Below are positions 15,606-22,988 of a stretch of DNA of 24,142 nt, in pieces (within the stretch, counting starts at the first letter, position 1; each line of letters begins with the position of its first letter). The stretch is taken from assembly GCA_947090365.1 (NCBI GenBank), contig CAMUNT010000015.1:1-24142 (forward strand), in the 5' to 3' direction. The translations under genes were made by a program, and so were the position numbers. Under the pieces are notes generated by a model. The model saw only the letters and a program-made list of their open reading frames with translations. It ran no database searches and had not been told where the DNA came from. The stretch is from an uncultured Clostridia bacterium (lineage in GTDB: Bacteria; Bacillota; Clostridia; Christensenellales; Borkfalkiaceae).

Positions 15606-15632
15606 GCGGAAAGTAAATCTATCCGCTTTTTT
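15606..15632 (+). terminator. Short terminator after the 19-residue peptide
   Basis: GCGGA / TCCGC (15606-15610, 15622-15626) with an 11-nt loop, followed directly by TTTTTT. The stem is only 5 bp, so efficiency is uncertain. Confidence 0.55.
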
Positions 15633-15949
15633 CGTTAAACAGTCGCACCCGTTTCCGTAGTTTTGCAATAACGCTTCAAAGCAATTTAACGCTGACAAAA
15701 CAGTTCCTCAAAGTAGTAAAAATTTGGGGGCGAAGTCCGCAGGAACAAGCCGTTGCCATACAAGTGGCGTTTGTGCCGAAAAAAGTTTTGCTCGGAGAAT
15801 CGACAATAAATACCGAAAAAGTGTAATCGTCCGCAGTCTCTCGCACACTCTTTATGGTTGCTGAGTTATAAATTATTTTAAAAATTCTGTCAATCGTTAT
15901 TTCGTCTATTTTGTTAAAAAATTAAAAAATTTTTTAATTATAACTATAT
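15633..15949. other. Noncoding stretch with no recognisable gene
   Basis: No start codon plus ribosome binding site defines a gene here. One plus-strand frame is open from 15617 to a stop at 15824-15826 (69 codons) but contains no ATG; it reads for example KVVKIWGRSPQEQAVAIQVA and could be a decayed coding segment or part of an intergenic repeat. The right third (15880-15949) is extremely AT-rich. I see no tRNA, riboswitch or other familiar RNA. Confidence 0.5.
15920..15939. repeat. 20-bp perfect A/T palindrome
   Basis: AATTAAAAAATTTTTTAATT is its own reverse complement. It lies 11 bp upstream of the -35 box of the exonuclease-like gene, and could be an operator, an intrinsically bent upstream element or a weak bidirectional terminator. 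Confidence 0.6.
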
Positions 15950-15978
15950 TTGTCAACTTTTATATGTTATACTATAAA
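15950..15978 (+). promoter_or_regulatory. Probable promoter of the accessory three-gene run
   Basis: TTGTCA (15950-15955), a 17-nt spacer and TATAAA (15973-15978). An overlapping TGTTATACT could serve as an alternative extended -10. The predicted start lies about 20 bp before ATG 16007. Confidence 0.6.
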
Positions 15979-16006
15979 AAAACTTAGAACGGACAAATAA
16001 ATACTA

Positions 16007-17596
16007 ATGAGCAATTATGTTATAGCCGATATAGAATGGATAGAAAAGGGTACATTCGTTAACCCTACGCAAATTTCGGCAATAAAAGTTAATAGCGAAT
16101 GGCAAAGTTTATCGCATTTTTCTGAAAAGATTAAACCACGAAGCAAGCATTTCTATTTGTGGAAACACATAGCGTATACAGGCGGGACGGCAGACTTGTT
16201 TCTTTCGGCGAGGAGCGCGTTTCACGTTCTGCAAGATTTTGAAAATTGGCTTGCACAGGACGATGTTATTTTATGGTGGTTTTCAACAGGTAAAGAAACT
16301 TATTCCGCTCTTATGCAATCCATACATAAGCATATCCCGCCGCAAAAGCAATTGGTTTTGCGCGATTATTTGGATATCTTTTTAAACGGAAATCAATGCT
16401 ATAAGTGGAGTTCATACGATACTGCAAGAGCATTTAAACTTGCGGGGCGTGGCAAAGAACACGATTCGTTTGTAGATGTTTTAATAATTAAAGATATACT
16501 AAATGCCGTTAAATTCCCGCAAGAGCGGTTAAGCGAACCGCCCGCAGCCGTTGAAAAGATTTTCAAACCGCTCCCTGCTCCTTATTTGCATTACGTGTAC
16601 GACAGTCGCGCAAATCTTCTCCATATTGCGGACGGCGGGTGTGAGTATAGCGTTAATGCCGTTTATTCAAACAATATAAAAAATTACATAAAGAAAAAAG
16701 TGCCTCCCTGTCCGATTTGCCTAAAAAAAGAGTATAAAGAGCAAAGGCAAAAAATGTGTCAAGATTCGATATCGCGTATGCACTGTAAATTTATTTATGC
16801 ACCAAACTCAAAAGTATTTCACAAAACAGGTTGCAAGTGTTTGGGTGCTGTAATACAGGCTTTGGGTTGCCAAAAGTATGCAACGGCAATTGAAACAGGC
16901 AGAAGACCTTGTAAAGTTTGTAATCCCACGGTTCACGACGAACAAAAAAAGAAGCCTAAATGTAAAAATAATAACAATCTGTTACCGACAAAACATACTG
17001 TCAGAAAGACTTCAGGAAGCGAAACGGAAAAAGCAATTATACGTTTGAAACAAGCAAAGGAAGAGCGGCGTGCCTTAGATTTTAAAACGATTAAAACGGA
17101 ACAGGAGCGGCGGGATTTTTTAACGCTTACGGGTACGGTTTATGGGTTTTTCGTAGGTAAAGGATACAATAATTTTCATCTTAAAGCTTGTCAGAAATTG
17201 AAGCAATTGACCGATATTATCGGATTTAAAACATACAACGATGCCATAAGCGCGGGGTATACGCCGTGCAAAACCTGTAAACCTACAAAAAAATTCAACG
17301 TAAATCTATCTATACCCGTTACAAGTAAAGAGCGGGCTGACGAAAGGATATCGGATTTATATACTTATTGCGCTACTTACGGTTATCCCTGTTCGCAAGA
17401 CGAAGAATATTTTTACGTTAAAACGCCCGTTGGTAAATGGAAAATTGACCTTGTTTCAAAACCGGTTAAACTTAAACATATCAATCTCGTAACGAGCGGT
17501 GATATTGATGAATATCACGAACAACCGCGAATATTTTTATCTTTAACCGATGCAATCCTTTATATCCATAAGCACGACTGCAATTTGTTGAAATAA
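16007..17596 (+). CDS. DEDDh exonuclease-like domain fused to three Cys/His zinc modules
   Basis: A 529-residue protein, not a named family to me. Residues 1-175 resemble a DnaQ/DEDDh 3'-5' exonuclease: YVIADIEWIE gives Asp8 and Glu10 (motif I) and GKEHDSFVDVLIIKDIL gives His152-x4-Asp157 (motif III). The usual motif II Asp (around WWFSTGKETYSAL, 90-102) is not obvious, so activity is uncertain. Then come three similar modules of His, Cys, a 22-25-residue spacer and CxxC: H206/C212/C235/C238, H272/C276/C302/C305 and H391/C395/C421/C424. The last two have identical spacing and a shared A..AG.xPCKxC ending, recalling Ada-type or nuclease-associated zinc modules. A C-terminal domain (about 440-529) has a beta-rich piece (YFYVKTPVGKWKIDL) and ends ILYIHKHD. 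The start has no clear Shine-Dalgarno. Codon use is AT-richer than that of the flanking core genes. Confidence 0.72.
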   Translation: MSNYVIADIEWIEKGTFVNPTQISAIKVNSEWQSLSHFSEKIKPRSKHFYLWKHIAYTGGTADLFLSARSAFHVLQDFENWLAQDDVILWWFSTGKETYSALMQSIHKHIPPQKQLVLRDYLDIFLNGNQCYKWSSYDTARAFKLAGRGKEHDSFVDVLIIKDILNAVKFPQERLSEPPAAVEKIFKPLPAPYLHYVYDSRANLLHIADGGCEYSVNAVYSNNIKNYIKKKVPPCPICLKKEYKEQRQKMCQDSISRMHCKFIYAPNSKVFHKTGCKCLGAVIQALGCQKYATAIETGRRPCKVCNPTVHDEQKKKPKCKNNNNLLPTKHTVRKTSGSETEKAIIRLKQAKEERRALDFKTIKTEQERRDFLTLTGTVYGFFVGKGYNNFHLKACQKLKQLTDIIGFKTYNDAISAGYTPCKTCKPTKKFNVNLSIPVTSKERADERISDLYTYCATYGYPCSQDEEYFYVKTPVGKWKIDLVSKPVKLKHINLVTSGDIDEYHEQPRIFLSLTDAILYIHKHDCNLLK

Positions 17597-17615
17597 ATTT
17601 AAGAGGAGTTTTCAT

Positions 17616-17741
17616 ATGATAACCGTAAAATGTGCCGACTGCCCGTACTGCCAATATACCAATGAATTTTTCAAACGTTGGTGTACTTATTGGCAAAAGA
17701 TAGTATATCTTACGGACGGTTGTACGAGGGATGACGAGTGA
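17616..17741 (+). CDS. 41-residue Cys-rich small protein, probable zinc binding
   Basis: The ATG follows AAGAGGAG and lies 19 bp after the exonuclease-like gene. The peptide starts MITVKCADCPYCQYTNE and has Cys6, Cys9, Cys12, Cys23 and Cys36, with the pattern CxxCxxC...WC..W...DGCTR. That pattern resembles small zinc-ribbon-like proteins often seen in phages and mobile elements (recollection, not a search). Its stop TGA is 14 bp before the GNAT gene, so the three genes form one tight run. Five cysteines in 41 residues and a strong ribosome binding site argue that it is real despite its size. Confidence 0.7.
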   Translation: MITVKCADCPYCQYTNEFFKRWCTYWQKIVYLTDGCTRDDE

Positions 17742-17755
17742 TTAGAGGTGCAATT

Positions 17756-18244
17756 ATGAAATTCAGAATAGATGAATTTGAAATTGAGGAGTTTTACAAA
17801 CCTAACGACAAAGACAGAAATGCTCAACTGGGTATTGTAAATCAATTTGAAGATGAAAGAATAAAAGAAAATATAAGAGCGATTTTGTCAAGTAGCAATA
17901 AATACTACGTCAGATTTGAAATATCATTGAACGGCGAGTCCGTCGGTGAAATTACGTTTAGCGGTAAAGACGAGTTGAAGCCTGAAATCGGAATTAAAAT
18001 ACAAGAAGGCTTTCGTAATAAAGGAATAGGATACAAAATATTAAAAAAGTTAATTATAGATTTAAGCGAAGCTAAAAATATAGAATATTTTACATATTTT
18101 GTGCGCAATGACAATATTGCAAGCGTTCGCTTAGTTGAAAAATTGGGCGGTAAACGGATTAAGGTTTATAAACCGTTGAAAAAGTTTGAACTTTCTTTTT
18201 TTACATATCATATACAGCCCGCTAATAAAAATCCGATAATGTGA
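17756..18244 (+). CDS. GNAT-family N-acetyltransferase
   Basis: A 162-residue protein with the GNAT core. Beta strands are at 50-70 (YYVRFEISLNGESVGEITF), then the acetyl-CoA pyrophosphate-binding loop EGFRNKGIGYKILKKLI (R/Q-x-x-G-x-G as RNKGIG at 87-92), and NDNIASVRLVEKLGGK at about 118-133, typical of RimJ/RimL-like enzymes. The acceptor substrate cannot be told from sequence; candidates are a protein N-terminus, an amino acid or an antibiotic. Start: the frame extends to GTG 17738, but ATG 17756 has TAGAGGTG upstream. It is the last gene of the accessory run and is closed by a strong terminator. The sequence is AT-rich and Lys/Ile-rich, unlike the flanking core genes. Confidence 0.88.
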   Translation: MKFRIDEFEIEEFYKPNDKDRNAQLGIVNQFEDERIKENIRAILSSSNKYYVRFEISLNGESVGEITFSGKDELKPEIGIKIQEGFRNKGIGYKILKKLIIDLSEAKNIEYFTYFVRNDNIASVRLVEKLGGKRIKVYKPLKKFELSFFTYHIQPANKNPIM

Positions 18245-18276
18245 AAAAAGAAGCCTGCAAGCAGACTTCTTTTTTA
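18244..18276 (+). terminator. Rho-independent terminator of the accessory run
   Basis: AAAAAAGAAGCCTGC / GCAGACTTCTTTTTT forms a stem of about 14 bp with one mismatch and an AA loop, followed by TTATTTG. The A-rich left side also makes it usable on the minus strand. Confidence 0.9.
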
Positions 18277-18296
18277 TTTGTCAAATGCTAAAAACC

Positions 18297-18325
18297 GCAT
18301 AAATTCGTCAAAATTCGCATATTAA
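18297..18325 (+). promoter_or_regulatory. Candidate sigma-E promoter of spoIIID
   Basis: GCATAAA (18297-18303, compare K-M-ATATT), a 14-nt spacer, then CATATTAA (18318-18325, compare CATAYNNT). Box sequences and spacing fit the mother-cell sigma-E consensus with a few mismatches, and spoIIID is a sigma-E gene in B. subtilis. No sigma-A promoter is apparent. Confidence 0.45.
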
Positions 18326-18351
18326 TAACTAAATTAATATGGGAGTATGCC

Positions 18352-18618
18352 ATGTGGGATTATATATCTGAACGCGTGATAAAAGAAGCAGAGTACATAA
18401 TCGAAACAAAATCTACTGTGCGCACCGCAGCCACACACTTTTCAATAAGCAAATCAACCGTACATAAAGACGTTACGGAACGGCTTAGGGATGTTGACAA
18501 ACAGCTTTTTAAAGAAGTGCGGGAGGTCCTTAATAAAAACCTGTCGGAAAGACATATCCGCGGGGGTATGGCTACAAAAAACAAGTATAAAAGTTTTACG
18601 GAAAATTCATTGCAATAA
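18352..18618 (+). CDS. spoIIID: Sporulation transcriptional regulator SpoIIID
   Basis: An 88-residue DNA-binding protein with the highly conserved SpoIIID pattern: DYISERVIKEAEYIIETKSTVR, the helix-turn-helix AATHFSISKSTVHKDVTERL at about 26-45, and the basic C-terminal segment SERHIRGGMATKNKYK. In endospore formers it acts in the mother cell after sigma-E, repressing and activating many genes and helping switch to sigma-K. The ATG has GGGAG upstream. It is monocistronic, between a terminator and a strong promoter for the next gene. Its presence is the main evidence that this organism comes from a sporulating lineage. Confidence 0.97.
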   Translation: MWDYISERVIKEAEYIIETKSTVRTAATHFSISKSTVHKDVTERLRDVDKQLFKEVREVLNKNLSERHIRGGMATKNKYKSFTENSLQ

Positions 18619-18620
18619 AT

Positions 18621-18649
18621 TTGAAAATTCGACAATTCTGTGATATAAT
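18621..18649 (+). promoter_or_regulatory. Strong sigma-A promoter of the dehydratase activase gene
   Basis: TTGAAA (18621-18626), an exact 17-nt spacer and a perfect TATAAT (18644-18649) with TGA extended -10. It starts 2 bp after the spoIIID stop. Confidence 0.85.
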
Positions 18650-18680
18650 ACTGAAAGAAAAAAACGTTGTCGGATAAATA

Positions 18681-21584
18681 ATGACTAAGCTTCTCGGTAT
18701 AGACGTCGGCTCGACGACCGTCAAGGTCGCGGTAACCGACGGTGAAAAAATTTTATATACGTCCTACGTCCGTCACTTTGCGCGTATTAAAGAAACCGTA
18801 CTTGCAGAGCTTAATACGGTGCGCAAAAAGTTCGGCGGGAATTATTCCGTCAGCATAACGGGCAGTGCCGGATTGGGCCTTTCGGAAAAAAGCGGACTGA
18901 ACTTCGTACAGGAAGTCCAGTCTGCCTTTATTGCTGTCCGTAAGTTTTATCCGGACGCGGATGCGTGTGTAGAGCTTGGCGGCGAGGACGCGAAAATCAT
19001 TTTCATTACGGGCGGAACCGAGCAGCGTATGAACGGAAGCTGTGCGGGCGGTACGGGCGCGTTTATCGACCAGATGGCAACCCTTCTGAATATTTCCGTA
19101 ACCGAAATGGACGAATACGCTTTAAAGGCCGAAAAAATTTATCCCATAGCTTCGCGGTGCGGGGTGTTTGCAAAGTCGGATATTCAGCCCCTCATAAATC
19201 AGGGTGCACGCAAGGAAGATATTGCAATGTCGATTTTTCAGGCGGTTGTCGATCAGACCGTATCCGGACTTGCGCAGGGAAGACGCATAAAGGGCAAGGT
19301 ACTTTTTTTGGGCGGCCCTCTGCACTTTTTAAAGGGCCTCAGAAAAGCGTTTAAGGACACCTTGAAGCTCTCCGACGAAAACGCTGTGTTCCCCGCCGAC
19401 GCGCCCTGCTTTATGTCGATAGGTGCGGCACTGGGTTCGGCAGGGGTTGAAGAGAAAAGTATAGACGAAATAATTTCTCTTATCGAAAACGTGAACGCAA
19501 GCGACGATATTGCAACGGGCGAACCGCTGTTTTCAAGCAGAGAAGAGTACGCTGAATTCGTGAAACGCCACCGAGCAACCGATTTGCAGTTTGCGGATAT
19601 TCAATCTTATTCGGGAGATTGCTATCTCGGAATAGATTCCGGCTCTACAACGACCAAGCTGATTCTGATTACTCCAGATTGCAGAATACTCTATTCGCAC
19701 TACCAGTCGAATAACGGTCAGCCGTTGGACGTAATAATCAGAAAACTCAAAGAAATTTATTCACTCGGAAAAGGCAGGCTTAATATCCGCGCAAGCGCGG
19801 TTACGGGCTACGGCGAAGATTTAATCAAAAGCGCGATAAAGGCGGATTTCGGCATCGTCGAAACGGTTGCGCATTTCAAAGCGGCACTGCATTTCAATCC
19901 CGACGTCGATTTTATAATCGATATAGGAGGACAGGATATAAAGTGCTTTAAAATCAAGAACGGCGCAATAGATTCGATTATGCTTAACGAGGCCTGCTCG
20001 TCGGGTTGCGGTTCGTTCATTCAGACTTTCGCAAAAGCTATGGAAATGGAAATTGACAAATTTTCACAACTGGGACTTTTTGCAAAGCACCCCGTAGAAC
20101 TGGGTTCGCGCTGTACGGTATTTATGAACAGCGCGGTAAAGCAGGCGCAGAAAGAGGGCGCGGGCGTCGACGATATTTCTGCGGGGCTGTCCTCGGCAAT
20201 CGTCAAAAACGCAATTTATAAGGTAATCAGGGCAGGAAGCGCTGACGAGCTGGGTGAAAATATAGTCGTTCAGGGCGGTACTTTTCTGAACGACGCAGTC
20301 CTGCGCGCGTTTGAAAAGGAAACGCATAAAAACGTTATTCGCCCCGGAATTGCGGGGCTTATGGGCGCGTTCGGTTCGGCTTTATACGCTATGGAAAAAT
20401 CGAACGGTAAAAGCACGCTTCTCGGAGCGGACGCAATTGAAAAATTTACGTATTCCTCCAAATCGTCAAACTGTCGCGGGTGTACCTCCAACTGCAATAT
20501 CAATATCGTCACTTTCGACGACGGCAGGAAGTTTATTTCCGGTAACAAGTGCGAACGCGGTGCGGGTATGAAGCCTGCCGATTCAGACCTAGATATATAT
20601 TCGTATAAGCAGGAAAGGCTGTTGCAGTCGGTTACGGGTACGGACGGAAAATATAAAGCAGGGCTTCCTCTGCAACTGGGTATGTACGAGCAGCTTCCCT
20701 TGTGGGCGGGCTTTTTCGAAAGTCTGGGCTTTAAAGTGGTTCTGAGTGAAAAATCGTCGCGCAGTCTATATTACAGGGGTCAGCATACCGTAGCCTCGGA
20801 CACTGCTTGCTATCCCGCAAAATTAATGCACGGACATATCGAAAGTCTGCTTGATACGGGCGTCGATTTCATTTTTATGCCCTGCGAAAGCTATAACATT
20901 GACGAGCATTGCTCGGTAAATCACTACAACTGTCCCGTCGTCGCGTATTATCCCGAGCTGTTAAAGGCAAATAACGAGCGTTTAACGGACGAAAACTTCA
21001 TAATGCCGTATATCGATTTGAATATGCGTAAAAGCACCGTTGCAAGGCTTTACGAAAATCTGAAAAAGTACGGAGTAAAAAAGCGGGCTGTGAGGTCGGC
21101 GCTTGACGAAGGCTTTAAACGGCTTGAAGCCTACCGCAGGGACGTTGCGAAGAAGGCGGACGAAATACTCAGACGCGCGGAGGAAGAGGGCAGGCGGGTG
21201 ATAATACTTGCAGGCAGACCCTATCACCTCGATAACGAAATAAACCATGGTGTAAACAAGCTGTTGACTTCGCTTAATTTAGCGGTTCTTTCCGAGGACA
21301 GCGTATTCGAAAAGGGCGGAAACGTCAAGGTAAACGTTCTGGACCAGTGGACTTACCACGCAAGACTTTACCGCTCGGCAGACTTTGCTTCCGGAAATAA
21401 AAACGTAAATCTCGTTCAGCTTGTATCGTTCGGGTGCGGACTCGACGCAATTACCGCGGACGAGGTGCGCGCAATTCTCGAAAAAAACGGAAAACTGTAT
21501 ACGCAGATAAAAATTGACGAAATAAACAATCTCGGCGTGGTGAAGATAAGACTCAGAAGCCTGCTTGCCGCGCTTGAAAGATAA
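18681..21584 (+). CDS. Acyl-CoA dehydratase activase, tandem BcrAD/BadFG domains plus DUF2229-type region
   Basis: A 967-residue protein. The first activase domain (about 1-260) has the ASKHA phosphate loop GIDVGSTTVKV, LGGEDAK, and the iron-sulfur cysteines in GSCAGGTG (Cys121) and ASRCGVF (Cys160). A second activase domain (about 312-575) repeats the pattern: GIDSGSTTTK, DIGGQDIK, EACSSGCGSF, GSRCTVF. Then come a Cys cluster NCRGCTSNC...NKC and a DUF2229-like region (LGMYEQLPLWAGFFESLGF, DTACYPAKLMHGH, AGRPYHLDNEINHG). The ATP-driven activase reduces 2-hydroxyacyl-CoA dehydratases by one low-potential electron. Homologues of this architecture usually (from memory) continue into an HGD-D domain to about 1400 residues; here that part is a separate gene 144 bp downstream. 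Its real substrate is unknown. The ribosome binding site is weak. Confidence 0.93.
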   Translation: MTKLLGIDVGSTTVKVAVTDGEKILYTSYVRHFARIKETVLAELNTVRKKFGGNYSVSITGSAGLGLSEKSGLNFVQEVQSAFIAVRKFYPDADACVELGGEDAKIIFITGGTEQRMNGSCAGGTGAFIDQMATLLNISVTEMDEYALKAEKIYPIASRCGVFAKSDIQPLINQGARKEDIAMSIFQAVVDQTVSGLAQGRRIKGKVLFLGGPLHFLKGLRKAFKDTLKLSDENAVFPADAPCFMSIGAALGSAGVEEKSIDEIISLIENVNASDDIATGEPLFSSREEYAEFVKRHRATDLQFADIQSYSGDCYLGIDSGSTTTKLILITPDCRILYSHYQSNNGQPLDVIIRKLKEIYSLGKGRLNIRASAVTGYGEDLIKSAIKADFGIVETVAHFKAALHFNPDVDFIIDIGGQDIKCFKIKNGAIDSIMLNEACSSGCGSFIQTFAKAMEMEIDKFSQLGLFAKHPVELGSRCTVFMNSAVKQAQKEGAGVDDISAGLSSAIVKNAIYKVIRAGSADELGENIVVQGGTFLNDAVLRAFEKETHKNVIRPGIAGLMGAFGSALYAMEKSNGKSTLLGADAIEKFTYSSKSSNCRGCTSNCNINIVTFDDGRKFISGNKCERGAGMKPADSDLDIYSYKQERLLQSVTGTDGKYKAGLPLQLGMYEQLPLWAGFFESLGFKVVLSEKSSRSLYYRGQHTVASDTACYPAKLMHGHIESLLDTGVDFIFMPCESYNIDEHCSVNHYNCPVVAYYPELLKANNERLTDENFIMPYIDLNMRKSTVARLYENLKKYGVKKRAVRSALDEGFKRLEAYRRDVAKKADEILRRAEEEGRRVIILAGRPYHLDNEINHGVNKLLTSLNLAVLSEDSVFEKGGNVKVNVLDQWTYHARLYRSADFASGNKNVNLVQLVSFGCGLDAITADEVRAILEKNGKLYTQIKIDEINNLGVVKIRLRSLLAALER

Positions 21585-21705
21585 ACGGCATATATACTTC
21601 GCATAGTTGCGTTGTGCTGTTGCAACTTTCAGTTACTTACTTCCTATGTAAGCTCCTTCAAGTTTTCCTCGCACGCCTTGCTCTGCTTGCATCTATACCG
21701 TTTAT
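21581..21705. repeat. Interspersed structured repeat, copy 2
   Basis: About 125 bp, second copy of the element at 7272-7392. It begins and ends with perfect complements (ATAAACGG at 21581-21588, CCGTTTAT at 21698-21705), extended by partial pairing of CATATAT with ATCTATA. Internal stems CTTAC/GTAAG and GTTG/CAAC correspond to those in copy 1. The stop codon of the activase gene (21582-21584) lies inside the left end, and the element fills nearly the whole gap between the two dehydratase genes. Confidence 0.8.
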
Positions 21706-21728
21706 TAACTTTACGGAATTTACCGATT

Positions 21729-22988
21729 ATGAAAAAAATTGCAGATTACACGACCGACTATCCCCGTTGGGACAAGTCTATGAAAAAAACGCATAAAATT
21801 CTTATCCCGGATATGCTCAGCTGGCATATGCTTATAGTGCGTGAAATATTAAAGCTTGAAGGGTACGACGCGGAAGTGCTTAAAAACGACGGCAGCGCGG
21901 TGATAGACGAGGGCTTGAAGCACGTCCATAACGATACGTGCTATCCCTGCCTTTGCATCGTCGGGCAGTATATCGACGCGCTGAAAAGCGGTAAATACGA
22001 TTTGGAGCATACCGCGCTTTTAATAACGCAGACGGGCGGTGGCTGTCGTGCCTCAAACTATATGTCCCTCGTTAAAAAGGCTATTAATGCAGAATATCCG
22101 CAGGTTCCCGTAGTTTCCGTAAACTTTTCGGGACTTGAAAAAGACTCGTCCTTTCATTTGACGCTCAGGCTTTTGATTAAGCTTCTGTATTCGGGTTTTT
22201 ACAGCGACAGCATTATGTGGTGCTATAACCAGACCAAGCCTTACGAGGTTGAAGAAGGTTCGGCCGATAAGGTGCGCGACGATTGCGTGGCGTTCGTCGT
22301 AAAACAGTTCGCTGAGGGAAAGTATAAAAATGTTAAGGCAATAAACGAAAAAATCATCAAAACCTTTGCTTCGGTAAAGCTTAGCGGGGAAAGAAAGGTA
22401 AAGGTGGGCATCGTCGGGGAAATTTACGTAAAATACGCAAAGCTGGGCAACAATCACCTTGAAGAATTTCTGCTTTCCGAAAACTGCGAACCGGTCGTTC
22501 CCGCGCTTATGGATTTCGTGCTGTACTGCATAATAAATGTTGTCAACGACAGGAAATTTTACGGTCACGGCGCGTTTAAAGCATTCGCGTATAAGCTTGT
22601 TTACAATCACTTGCACAAAATCCAGCTTAAAATAATAAAACAGTTTGAAAAGGACGGCAGTTTTTCGCCTATTCACGATTTCGAGCATCTTCGCAAGTGC
22701 GCGGACAGGGTGCTCAACCAAGGCGTGAAAATGGGGGAAGGCTGGCTTATTCCCGCTGAAATGTCGGCGCTTGCGGAAACGGGTATTCAGAATATAGTCT
22801 GCGCACAGCCCTTCGGCTGTCTGCCTAACCATATAGCGGGCAAGGGCGCGATACGCACGCTGAAAAATATTTATAAGGACGAAAATATCGTTGCCGTCGA
22901 CTACGACCCTTCCGCAACCAAGGTAAATCAGGAAAACAGAATTAAACTTATGCTTGCCACCGCAAGGGAAAACCTTGAAAAGTCTTAA
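21729..22988 (+). CDS. 2-hydroxyacyl-CoA dehydratase-like protein (HGD-D domain)
   Basis: A 419-residue protein with the cysteine motifs of the HGD-D family: NDTCYPCLCIVGQ, TQTGGGCRASNY and CAQPFGCLPNHI, expected to carry a 4Fe-4S cluster, plus a GEGWLIPAEM segment. It corresponds to the C-terminal third of the large single-chain activase/dehydratase proteins and should work with the 967-residue protein upstream, in the same transcript. Start: the frame reaches back to 21612 through the interspersed repeat, but that extension (Cys/Leu-rich nonsense) is repeat sequence. ATG 21729 is the first outside it; ATG 21780 (MKKTHKILIP) is an alternative close to where homology begins. No strong Shine-Dalgarno for either. 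Confidence 0.9.
   Translation: MKKIADYTTDYPRWDKSMKKTHKILIPDMLSWHMLIVREILKLEGYDAEVLKNDGSAVIDEGLKHVHNDTCYPCLCIVGQYIDALKSGKYDLEHTALLITQTGGGCRASNYMSLVKKAINAEYPQVPVVSVNFSGLEKDSSFHLTLRLLIKLLYSGFYSDSIMWCYNQTKPYEVEEGSADKVRDDCVAFVVKQFAEGKYKNVKAINEKIIKTFASVKLSGERKVKVGIVGEIYVKYAKLGNNHLEEFLLSENCEPVVPALMDFVLYCIINVVNDRKFYGHGAFKAFAYKLVYNHLHKIQLKIIKQFEKDGSFSPIHDFEHLRKCADRVLNQGVKMGEGWLIPAEMSALAETGIQNIVCAQPFGCLPNHIAGKGAIRTLKNIYKDENIVAVDYDPSATKVNQENRIKLMLATARENLEKS

Noticed and set aside
15633..15949. Structured RNA (tmRNA, RNase P or riboswitch) in the island gap
   Set aside because: Some words (GGGGGCGAAGTCC) recall such RNAs, but the conserved cores and helices of those families are not present.
21612..21728. 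N-terminal extension of the HGD-D protein
   Set aside because: The 39 extra codons translate the interspersed repeat and give Cys/Leu-rich nonsense; the family sequence begins after 21729.
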